A stretch of DNA of 18,051 nt from Funneliformis mosseae (taxonomy: Eukaryota > Glomeromycota > Glomeromycetes > Glomerales > Glomeraceae), in the NCBI GenBank assembly GCA_910592005.1, contig CAJVPP010001752.1:1-18051 (forward strand). The letters are read 5' to 3'. This document shows, piece by piece, positions 1-8,484 of this stretch (position 1 is the first letter of the stretch; every line of letters begins with the position of its first letter). The notes under the pieces are model-generated. The model was not told the DNA's origin and did no database searches. It worked only from the letters and a program-made list of their open reading frames with translations. The position numbers and the translations under genes are program-made.

Positions 1-540
1 CATTGATTCTGATGCCAATTTAACTAATTTTTTTTAAAATAAAGTTCTCATTAAATATAAATTAGAATAATAAAATTGGATTGTTTTTGCAAAATTTTAA
101 TTAAAAAATTACATAAATTTAAAAAAAAATGTTAATTATCTAGAAATTTTAATTAGTAATAAATCTAAGGATAAATCAAAGGTGAATCAGTGGTAATTAT
201 CAGAATATTATCATTGAAATTTGTATTTGCTTCTAAAAATGAAAATTTTAAATCATGTAAAATTTAACAATTTTATCAAAATTGTAATTATTAGATAATT
301 TTATAAATTAGAATATACATAATACGTGAAAATAGAATTACAATTGACTTTATAATAATTAGATAATTTTGACTAAATAGAATTACTTGTTACATGTAAA
401 ATAGGATTATTTATTTGAAAATGTTTCAAATTTCTGATATATGTCAATATAATTTTATATAAATTTATAAGTATTTTTTTTTTCTTTTTTCTTTAATTGT
501 TAAAAAATTAAATTTAAATTTTCAATTTATCAAAAATGCT
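1..540. other. A+T-rich non-coding stretch
   Basis: I see no coding region here on either strand. The stretch is almost devoid of C and has many short A and T runs. A short phrase of the form TTAGATAATTTT occurs twice (around 290 and 358), which could be a decayed repeat. It directly precedes the SANT/Myb-like relic and is probably flanking DNA of that element. Confidence 0.5.
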
Positions 541-1025
541 AAATACAATTGATTGGAATAATAATGAAGTTAAATTGTTAATAGATAAAAAAAGAAACAG
601 AAATGAAGAATATTAGTTCATGCTTAGAAGATCAAAGTTACCTTTTTGAAAAGAAGTTGTGAAGAAGATCAAAGAAGAATTTAATACAGATGTTACAGCA
701 GTGCAATGTTAAGTAAAGTTTAAAGGAATGGTTAAGAATTGTAAAGTAAGTAAATTCTGATTAAAAAAGCAAGCGATCTAATTGTATAAAATAAAAATTA
801 TAAACAATCAATATTTTTAGTTATTTAAACTTTATGTGAAAGAAAATCTGAAAGAAAGGTAAAGTAAAGTTAGTGAAAAATATAGAGAGTAATTTAAAAC
901 TCTATTTTAAAAAAAACCTAGTAAGTATTTAAAAATGTATTTAATTTGATATTTATAGTTAAATTCAACTTTTTATTTTTTAGTTTCTTAAGAGAAGAAA
1001 GAAGGCGATCTGAATTAAAGCGCTG
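541..1025 (+). pseudogene. SANT/Myb-like DNA-binding protein relic (transposon-type)
   Basis: Reading from the tryptophan codon at about 553 gives a recognisable Myb/SANT-like start: W-N-N-N-E-V-K-L-L-I-D, then RNRNEEY, SKLPF, KEVVKKIKEEF, and V-Q-C-*-V-K-F-K-G-M-V-K-N-C. Such trihelix-like domains accompany PIF/Harbinger-type transposons and expanded fungal families. In-frame stops sit at 614 (TAG), 647 (TGA, where a W is expected after PF) and 710 (TAA, after Q-C). An apparent intron follows at about 736-820. A second block (SEKYRE, FKTLF) ends at about 922, and a third after another intron reads SFLREERRRSELKR (about 984-1024). The order SANT domain, then basic-acidic coiled tail, fits one decayed gene. 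No start codon could be chosen. It is clearly inactive. The exact family is uncertain. Confidence 0.6.
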
Positions 1026-1029
1026 TAAG

Positions 1030-2140
1030 TTTTATTATTTAAGTTTCAAATATTTTAAACTTATTTTAAACTAAATTTTATATTTACTTTACTAGAAAAT
1101 TTAAATAATTCTTGTTCTTCCAATCTTTCTTCTTTATGAACTTCTTTACATAATTCTTTTTTTTTAAACCTAATTATCACTTTAACTATTAACATTCTTT
1201 TTTAAAACAAACTTTTAACTGTTACTCTCTCTAACTATTTTTATTCCTTTTTTTTTATTTTCTCTTTTAATTTTACATTCAGTTTTTTTTTAAGTTTTTT
1301 TTTCTGATTTTTGTTAAAAAAAAATTTTTTTTTCCTAAATGAAGCTTGCTACCTTTATACAATATTTAAGATCAACAGTTATAGGCTAACTATATCTAAC
1401 CAAGAGCAAGCATACTTTAATAATTATAAATTTATTCTATTTATAGTTTATTTTTTTATTTTATTTATGTATCATTATTGTAATAATAATAGAACCAATT
1501 AATATGCAAAAACAAAAATTTTGTTATTAAAATTCTATTTCATTAATTTCAAAAACTAATGCTTTTTAGAATTCTTTTTAGATAAATAATAATAAAAACT
1601 TTATTATTTAGATTTTTCTAAATAAGTTATCAATTATGGTTGAAATTGTAGCTGAAAATTCAGTTAAACTGTCAGTTGAACTAATGGTCTAACTATATTG
1701 AATCACGTAATAAAAACTAATATTTATTGTAATTCTTAATCTTAAAACTAAACTAAATCAGTTCGGTTATACAACCAGTTTAAAACTAATTTATCTTTAA
1801 CCGTTAATATTCCTAATATTTAATTATTATTTTATTACATAAAATTAAGAAACTTATAATGATAAAATAATCAAATAAAAGGTCTAGCAATAATAAAAAT
1901 AAGAAAAGAAAAATGAAGAATACTGAAATAATAAAGAAAATATAAAGACAACTTTAAATATTAGGAAATAGAATAAGAAGAATAAATGGAATTAAAAATA
2001 GGAATAGGGAAAATTAATATTAAATAAAAGATAAATTTATCATAAAAAATTTTTAAATAAAATCTAATTAATTATCTTTCTATTTTAATAGATTTAATTA
2101 TTAATACATTTATAACTAAAAAAAGATAAAGTTATTAATG
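1030..2140. other. Decayed A+T-rich intergenic DNA with possible coding traces
   Basis: No gene can be supported. There are two faint traces. On the minus strand about 1168-1085 reads as a charged helix-like phrase (KELCKEVHKEERLEEQELF). On the plus strand about 1930-2035 reads RKYKDNF followed by several E/Q-like positions interrupted by TAG and TAA. Both could be scraps of repeat genes. The open frame at 1311-1502 has no protein-like character. The segment about 1640-1810 holds several AACTG/CAGTT phrases in both orientations, possibly a worn inverted repeat. Confidence 0.35.
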
Positions 2141-2149
2141 AGCTTTAAA

Positions 2150-2790
2150 AAATTATAGGAAAGTTTACATTGATAGCAGAATGTGAACATCTACAATTAA
2201 TTAAGAAATATTTTTAGAAGTTACAATTTATTATATAGATCTTGATTAAAAACTTCAGAATTTTTTTCTTAATATCATTCTTTTTATAATCAGCTATTTT
2301 TATATAAATATTATATAAGAAATAAGAGAACTTTAAAAGAATTTATATTTTTAATAAGATTGTTGTACTTATAATAGATAATAAGGCTGTTATATTAGTT
2401 TATGAAAGAGATATTATTTTGACTTTAGATAATGAATTTTCAGCTATAATTTTCTTATATTATAGATATGTCACATATATCTTAAATTTAAGTGTAAAGT
2501 AAAGATTAAAACTTGTTAGTAACTTTATAATAAAGGCATATAAATTAATGAATTGTATTAAAAATTCAATTTGCCTATATAATAATCTTTGCCTCTTATG
2601 TGATTTAAAGAAAATCAAATATTTTAAACCTATTATTAATGTAGAAATATGCTGAAATTTTACTTATTACATGTTAAGACGTTTAGAGGTACTTGAATTA
2701 ACATTAGTTTTATTAGTAGCTGATAATCAACATATTAATATCTTTTATTCAGATAAAAATGATTGGACTGTTATTAAAGTAAATAAATAA
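2150..2790 (+). pseudogene. hAT-family transposase relic
   Basis: One frame from 2326 to 2790 gives hAT landmarks in order: IIDN (usual TTDN, carrying a catalytic Asp) at about 2370, LDNEFSAI, Y-R-Y-V-T-Y-I-L-N-L-S-V-K at 2461-2499 (usual RCVAHILNLSVK), a helical stretch around NCIKNS and LCDLKKIKYFKP, then C-*-N-F-T-Y-Y-M-L-R-R at 2650-2682 (usual RWNSTYYMLKR). A further upstream block near 2215-2260 reads L-E-V-T-I-Y-Y-I-D-L-D-*-K-L, matching the usual VTxHYID..WKL region. Stops at 2247, 2500 and 2653 break it. The N-terminal BED zinc finger and the C-terminal dimerisation domain are not seen, so this is the middle of the protein only. The frame closes at 2788-2790 (TAA). It cannot be functional. 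Confidence 0.75.
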
Positions 2791-3289
2791 AAATATGAAG
2801 ACTGATTTAAAAAAATTAAAGTTTAAACTTAATAAATCATTAGAATTAGATTTTGATTTTCTTAGATCAGCTTTCATATTAAATTTTATATAATATTAAT
2901 TTTATAATATTCAAATATTACCATTATTTTTATACAGTTAACTTTTATTATAGTCATATATTTAGGATATTTTATATTCTGTAACTATGACGAGATGTGA
3001 CTATAAATAAAAAAATTTTTTTTAATGATAAAATATAAATAAAAAATTATAAGAAACATATAATATATCAATTTTATTAATTAATAGATATGTTATTTTA
3101 TTATGTAATTATATTAAATATATTACTAAAACTAAAATTATATATATAATATTAAATGTTTTAATTAAAAAGAAAATAATCTATAATTGATTTTTATTAT
3201 AAAAATGTAATATAACACTCTTTCAAATCTGAAATATAATGTCTAAAAATTTTAAAATCATCTATTTTAAACCTATCATTGATAGATAG
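2791..3289. other. Repeat-derived A+T-rich DNA without genes
   Basis: I find no coding signal after the hAT relic closes. The stretch is extremely A+T-rich (about 3000-3180 is nearly pure A/T) and probably contains the eroded 3' portion of the hAT element and the 3' flank of the pogo/Tigger relic on the other strand. Confidence 0.4.
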
Positions 3290-3995
3290 TTATTCATAAA
3301 AGAGAATTACTTTTTTTATTGCATTAAGTATTTTTTTTGGTAAAACTTTTAGAATTGGTTATTCTTTATTATTAGTATTAGATGCTTCTTTATTATGATC
3401 TTATAACATTTCTATGATTTGTTTATTAGTCAAAGTTTCTTCAGTAGGTGAGAAATGTGATTATAAATATAATTTTTTAAACTATTTCAAATTTCATTGT
3501 TAATGAAAATTGTTGGAATTATATCTGGAATTTTATTAATAAGTACATCTAATTCTTATTGTATTGATTTAGAATTAGAATTAGATACAATTTCAGTTTT
3601 ATCTTAGCAATTGCATATGGTTTGCTGTTCTACATTTTTTCAAGCTTTTACAATATAATCAATTGCTTGTTTAATATCTAATTTATTTCTATATTAAGTA
3701 AATATTAGTAATTTTATACAAAAATAACAAATACGAAAAAAATAAAAATAATTACTTGCGTATATCAGCAGCTTGATCAAATTCTTCAATTAAATATTAA
3801 ATATACAATTGCTTATATTTGACTTATATTTAATAATTATAAATAAATTCATTTAATAAAACTTTAATTACTATTCAGATTTTATAACAATTTTCATTTC
3901 CATTTTCAGTAAACAAATATACTATACCTTAAAATTTTAAATAATTCTAGCATTTATTGGTTGAAATTTTAACATTATATTTGGCAGAAGAAATA
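3290..3995 (-). pseudogene. pogo/Tigger-like DDE transposase, C-terminal half, relic
   Basis: On the minus strand the frame near 3990 reads L-L-P-N-I-M-L-K-F-Q-P-I-N-A-R-I-I, the degenerate form of the LPPNTTSxxQPMDAGII block of pogo/Tigger/CENP-B-like DDE_1 transposases. After an apparent intron (about 3756-3690) comes DIKQAIDYIVKA-*-KNVEQQ and TICNC-*-DKTEIV, the usual A-W...TIxNCWxKTGI block, with both W codons now stops. An acidic/hydrophobic tail follows and ends at a TAA at 3292-3290. The third catalytic Asp (QPMD) has become Asn (AAT). The first two Asp and the N-terminal helix-turn-helix are absent: homology stops abruptly beside the repeat at 4021, which suggests truncation by insertion there. 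Confidence 0.65.
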
Positions 3996-4020
3996 TAATT
4001 TGAATATTAGTACCATATAG

Positions 4021-4150
4021 TATTGACTAAAGTACCTGGAGTCTAAATCAATTTATTCAATTTAAAAATTGAATAGTACCTGTAGGTATTTTATAAGAAG
4101 CAGGGTATATTAGGCGGTAAGGTATTTTACTAAGGGGATATACATTGAGA
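4021..4150 (+). repeat. Interspersed repeat, copy 1 (degraded)
   Basis: The phrase starting TATTGACTAAAGTACCTG, then CTAAATCAATTTATTCAATTTAAAAATTGAA, aligns by eye to 6382-6450 (TATTGACGGATAAAATACCC, then CTATATCAATTTATCCGTTTAAAAATCGAA) in the same orientation. Most differences in the core are C or G in the other copy against T or A here. Copy 1 abuts the truncated end of the minus-strand pogo/Tigger relic. It could be a terminal region of a transposon or a small non-autonomous element. Confidence 0.55.
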
Positions 4151-4660
4151 GAATATTATATTAGGAGTATGTAATACAAAACTATTATTATACAGCCAAT
4201 CTTAAATATAAATATATATATCAAACAAATGTTAAAGATTCATAAATTTTTTTATACTGATTGTATATTTTGGAAAATCGCAATATAACGGTAAACTTTG
4301 TGAATTTATAGATTATTCTTTTTATTCTAATCATTGTATTTATTAACAACTAATTTAGCAATATTTGGAACTACAGATGTTAAAATAATCACATTTGTTA
4401 ATAACAGATTTGGCAATGTTTTAGAGCTACAAATATTTTTTTTTAGTTATTGTTCATTCAAAAAGTGAAATAATTAAATAAAATGTAGACACATTTGTAA
4501 AAAAATTTTAATTGCTTTTTTTCGTGATTGTGATTTGCCTCTTTATCACAATTTTTTTTAATTAGCTCAGTTTATTAAACTTAGGTTTACTTACCCTTTT
4601 TTTCAAAGTTTTTTTATTTTTTTTTTTTTTTTTCCTAAATATTGGTATTCATAAAAAAAT
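4151..4660. other. 5' flank of the pogo-like pseudogene with a two-copy tandem repeat
   Basis: No coding region is seen. Two diverged tandem copies about 55 nt apart lie at 4341-4381 and 4396-4437. Both read TATTAACAAC/TGTTAATAAC, then (A/G)ATTT(A/G)GCAAT(A/G)TTT, then (G)(A/G)CTACA(G/A)AT. A T-rich tract at 4612-4634 precedes the first coding traces of the pogo-like gene. The AATTAGCTCAGTTTATT phrase at 4560 resembles AATTAACGCAGTTTATT at 6370, just before repeat copy 2. Confidence 0.45.
4341..4437 (+). repeat. Two-copy imperfect tandem repeat, about 55-nt period
   Basis: Copies at 4341-4381 and 4396-4437 share an ordered set of words: TTAA(C/T)AAC, ATTT(A/G)GCAAT, then CTACA. They sit about 230-320 nt upstream of the first coding traces of the pogo-type pseudogene. 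Subterminal repeats of this kind can be transposase-binding sites in DNA transposons, but that role is only inferred here. Confidence 0.4.
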
Positions 4661-4664
4661 GGTT

Positions 4665-6234
4665 TGTGGAAATTTTGGAACTTGTAGTGCTAGAACTACA
4701 CAAAAAAAGAGATAACACTGGTCAGCAGAGAAAAGTTGATAATAATTACATTTCATAAAAAAGGTTATAGTAAATGATTAACAGCAGATAAATTTGGTAT
4801 TGAGTCAAAACAACTTTGTGAATGGATCAGAAATAAAGAAAAACTTTTAAATGTAACTTCTTATACCTAAAGGTTAAATATAGGAATATATTTAAAATAC
4901 CCTCACCTTGAAAGTGAACTTATAGATTAGATTAAAGAAGCTCAAAATCAATTAAAAATAGTAACCCGTTATATGATTCAAATTAAGGTACGTCTTTTAG
5001 CTAAAAAATTATTATATAAAGCTGAATATTCAGATATAAAAGATGCTAAATTTCACAAAAGTGGGTTGATGGCTTTATATTTTATTATAATTTGGTTAAT
5101 AGAAGAAAAATAACAGTTGTTCAATAACTTCCAGAAGATTATGTAAGGTAGCAAAGTGAGTTTCTATCATATGTACTATATTGTAAAAATAAACATAATT
5201 ATCTATTAAGTTTAATTGGAAATATGGATGAGACACTGATGGTATTTAACTTACCAAGTAATATAATAATTGAACAATCTAGTACTAAAACTATTTCAAT
5301 TTTAACAACTGGACACAAACATTCAAATTTTACCGTTGTTTTAGCTTGTATGGCTGATGGGACAAAACTTCTACCAGTTATTATTTTTAAACTTAAGAAA
5401 ATTCCAAGAGAAGAGTTTCCTAATGTTTAATAATTTATGCTAATTCTGAAGGCTGGATGAACGAAAGTGAGATGACTTGGTAGATAGAAAATATTTGGAT
5501 AAAACGTGCAAGTCAAGGCAATAATCCAAGATCTCTTTTGGTATTAGATTCCTTTACTGCACATAAAACTGATGCTGTAAAGTAATGGTTTCATGAAAAA
5601 AAAACTGATTTAGCAGTTATTCTAGGCAGATTAACTCTTGTTTACAACTACTTGATGTATTACTAAATAGATCTTTTAAAGCAAAGATAATTTATTTCAG
5701 TTTTAAATTAAGTTTTAATTTATATAATAAAATTATATTTTACAATTCTTTAATATAATAAATTTTAATTTTAAAAATTAGGTACAAAATCTTTATAATG
5801 ATTGGATGTGTAATGCTATTAAAGATTATACTCTGTCTGGAAAAATCAAAAGATCATCTTATTCGCTTGTAGCAAACTGGGTAAAGGAAGGTTGAGATGC
5901 TGTTGATGTTAATAAGGTTAGACGGTCATTTAAGTGTTGTAGTATTTCAAATGCTATGGATGGAACAGAAGATACTTTAATTTTTGATTTTAATCGATTA
6001 GAAGATAGAGTAAATAGAGAAGATCTTGGAAGAAAGGTTGATCTTGAAAGGGAAATTGAAAAAGATAATGAAGGTAATGATGAAGACAGTGATGAAGATA
6101 GTGATTATAATGAAAATGAAAGTGAATTAGAAGATAATGATGAAATTGAATTAGAAGATAGTGATGAAAGTGAATTAGAGGATAATTATTATAAAGAGAA
6201 TGAAGAACAAAATGTAATTCAAGATTGGAATTGA
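4665..6234 (+). pseudogene. pogo-type (Tc1/mariner superfamily, DDE_1) transposase pseudogene
   Basis: Coding traces run over nearly the whole length. An N-terminal helix-turn-helix (KKGYSK-*-LTADKFGI, QLCEWIRNKEKLLN) is followed by a CENP-B-like DNA-binding helix set (YPHLESELID, TRYMIQIKVRLLAKK). The DDE catalytic core begins with N-M-D-E-T at 5222-5236 (first Asp), then TTGHKHSNFTVVLACMADG, LPVIIFK, GWMNESEMTW, and LLVLDSFTAH near 5545 (second Asp). QLLDVLLNRSFKAK near 5650 carries the third. After an apparent intron (about 5690-5780) come the conserved tail helices (YNDWMCNAIKDY, SYSLVANWVKE) and an acidic D/E-rich end, stop at 6232. Stops at 4775, 4868, 4928, 5125, 5481, 5583 and 5893, plus frameshifts near 5110 and 5430, inactivate it, although all three catalytic Asp codons survive. 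It is best preserved from 5224 to 5427. Confidence 0.8.
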
Positions 6235-6381
6235 TAGTTACAATATGAGTTTTATGCATATTTTTGTAGTAATAAAGTATTATTGACTAACTAAATTTTA
6301 TATACTGTGTTTATTAAAATAATATAATTTTGAAATTTTGAAAGTCCTTAAAAAAAAATTTTGATATTAATTAACGCAGTT

Positions 6382-6540
6382 TATTGACGGATAAAATACC
6401 CGGGTCTATATCAATTTATCCGTTTAAAAATCGAATTATACCCGGATCTTAATCAGAAAATTTTTTTACTCGTCTAATAAAATACCCGGATATATTATAG
6501 TGGGGGTACGTCGAAAGGGGGATCTTTTAGTCAGTGCTAT
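6382..6540 (+). repeat. Interspersed repeat, copy 2 (better preserved)
   Basis: This is the same orientation and opening words as copy 1 at 4021. It keeps CpG-containing words lost there: three (A/T)TACCCGG words (at about 6397, 6433 and 6488) and an inverted pair CGGATAAA (6388-6395) / TTTATCCG (about 6415-6422) that can fold into a hairpin. It lies downstream of the pogo-like pseudogene and marks the boundary between the repeat-rich left part and the genic part. It is not visibly a tRNA or SINE. Confidence 0.5.
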
Positions 6541-7300
6541 ACGGTATATCGAACATTATACATACAAATTTTTTTTCAAAATTTCAATTATACATGAAAT
6601 TTTCGCTAATTCAATTTGCCATGTTTCACATAATCGCTAGTGTTTAAATATTAGTTCAAGTTCAACACCAATTAAAACTAATTATATTTCAAGTAAACTG
6701 ATGTACTTTATTTGATATTTATTACTCAAACCGAATAAACTTCATCATTCGTTTTCCCGTCTCAGAAATAATTAAACATTTTCTCAACCCTTGGATATTC
6801 TTCTAGGATTTATCGCAAAAAAAAAGATTTGTAAAATTAATTAACGGAATAAAATAAAAAATTCGAAGTAACCTATGATGCTTAATGTCTTCGCGTGCTT
6901 AATTTTATTTTTTTATTTATTAAATTTTACTATGATTTGTATTATTTACGTGAATATAATTTTAAAACAATTGACGATCGTTTCTTAACTGTTACTAAAG
7001 AAAGTTAGCGTGATAAAGAACGATTGTGCAATTTTTTTTTAATTGATAATTGACCATCATGACCATCATCGAGATTCCGTCATCGATCATTGAGATTATG
7101 AATATCCGAATATCCAAATCTTTAAAATAGATGTTACACAGATGATCTATCATGTGATTGCATCATATCGCGTATATAACACGTCGAAAATGTAAACATA
7201 CTCTTGAGAAGATAAAATTATTATTATTATTATTTAAAGTTAGGAATTCTTACTTTCCCAAATATCTCAAACTAATCTTTTACTTTATTTGTAGTTTGAC
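6541..7300. other. Upstream region of MAD2
   Basis: No gene is seen. The base composition is visibly less C-poor than to the left. A short repetitive patch at about 7048-7125 repeats GACCATCAT, CATCGA and ATATCC words. A TATTATTATTATT microsatellite lies at 7217-7233. The region probably holds the MAD2 promoter. No TATA box or transcription-factor site could be singled out with confidence. Confidence 0.4.
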
Positions 7301-8329
7301 ATGCGCGTTGGAACGAAAAATACCATTTCATTGAAAGGTTCCACCAAAATAGTCGTAGAATTCTTTGGTAAGGTGTGAATCTTTAGTAATTATTTTAAGC
7401 GTTATTTAATCATTATAATTTTTTCATCAAAATGTATAAAGAATTCGCGTTGAACAGGTATTAAACGTTTATCTTAATTACTCTTTCTGACTTATTTAAT
7501 GACTCCATCTCCTAATGTATGTTAATGAATTACTTTAATAAAGTATCCTATTTCAACGTGCAGTTTATCCTCCAGAGGATTTTAAAATGGTAAAGAAATA
7601 CGGGCTCAATATTCTAATTACAATTGATGATTCTTTAAAGTCTTATTTGAAGAAACTTTTGACTCAAGTTGAAGGTAATTTTATCAACTAATTTTTATTA
7701 TTTATCATGCATCTCCGGTTATCTGAAACGTATCGTGTTCTTTTTTCTTTGGATAGCTTGGTTAAATGCCGGACAAATCAGCAAACTTGTATTAGCCATC
7801 ATGAATGTTGAAACTCGCGAAATACTTGAACGATGGCAATTTGATATACAAATTATTGATGAGAATAATAAAGGACTGTATGTCATCAATTTTTGTTTAT
7901 TTTTTTTATTTTTTTTTGTTTTCTCCAATTTATAAGAAAGATCAAATCTATACTGATGAATATTTTAGTGGTAAAGAAACGAAACAGAAGACCGAATCGG
8001 AGGTTAAAAATGAAATTCAAGCAATCATTCGCCAAATTACAGCCAGTGTTACATTTTTACCTGTATTAGATGATGAATGTATGTCAATTTCTTATTAGAT
8101 GATAATGGTCGAAATTTAAATTTGGGTTAAATCTATTCTTTATATAGGCAGCTTCAACGTTCTTGCTTTCACTGACAAAAACGCGGAAGTGCCAGCTGAA
8201 TGGGATGATTCGGATCCACTTATTATTCAAAATCCTGAATACGTTAGGTTGAGATCTTTTTCAACCAACAATCACAAGGTTGACGCCATCGTTTCGTATC
8301 GATTAGGACTTTATGATGACCAGAAATGA
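7301..8329 (+). CDS. MAD2: Mitotic spindle checkpoint protein MAD2 (HORMA domain), 6 exons
   Basis: MAD2 senses unattached kinetochores, binds Cdc20 in its closed form and restrains the anaphase-promoting complex. By splice-site reading the exons are 7301-7367, 7442-7457, 7544-7674, 7757-7877, 7969-8078 and 8148-8329, giving 208 residues (human MAD2L1 has 205). A HORMA fold fills the protein: ISLKGSTKIVVEFF (9-22), NSILFQR (27-33), YPPEDF (36-41), ERWQFDI (96-102), IRQITASVTFLP (132-143), CSF (149-151), VRLRSFSTNNHKV near the C-terminus. All these match the family closely, including the C-terminal seat-belt region. Start at 7301: it is the first ATG after an in-frame TAG nine nt upstream and gives the family N-terminal length. 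Introns are 74-91 nt with GT-AG ends. An alternative exon 4/5 joint would insert about 10 residues but fits the family less well. The second exon is only 16 nt. The gene converges on ALKBH6. Confidence 0.93.
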
Positions 8330-8446
8330 TGAATTCAAGGTTGAAGTTTAGTGTAATGTGGGGTGTAGCAAATGTTCATTAAATGAAGGGTGCAAATTAA
8401 TCAGTTGATACCGTTATTACTTTAATCTTAATAATAATTTTTTCTG

Positions 8447-8452
8447 AATAAA
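8447..8452 (+). promoter_or_regulatory. Candidate polyadenylation signal AATAAA of MAD2
   Basis: An AATAAA hexamer lies 118 nt after the MAD2 stop codon and only about 33 nt before the stop codon of the convergent ALKBH6. If used, the MAD2 transcript would end inside or next to the ALKBH6 3' region, so the two 3' ends would nearly touch or overlap. Confidence 0.4.
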
Positions 8453-8484
8453 ATTTAGACATATATATAAATATATACAGCATA

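Noticed and set aside
1311..1502. Open frame of 63 codons, plus strand
   Set aside because: Composition is typical of chance A+T-rich translation (N, Y, F, I runs), with no motif, splice partner or promoter.
5990..6259. 89-codon minus-strand frame rich in H, Y and L
   Set aside because: It is the antisense of the acidic D/E-rich tail of the pogo-like pseudogene: GAT and GAA repeats read backwards as H, L, F codons.
4021..6450. Same-orientation repeats considered as LTRs of a retrotransposon
   Set aside because: The interior encodes a pogo-type DNA transposase, not gag or reverse transcriptase. No primer-binding site or polypurine tract was seen, and the similarity is confined to about 65-130 nt.
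7669..8098. Plus-strand frames running through MAD2 introns
   Set aside because: They contain intron sequence translated as F/L runs. Splicing gives a better match to the whole MAD2 family.
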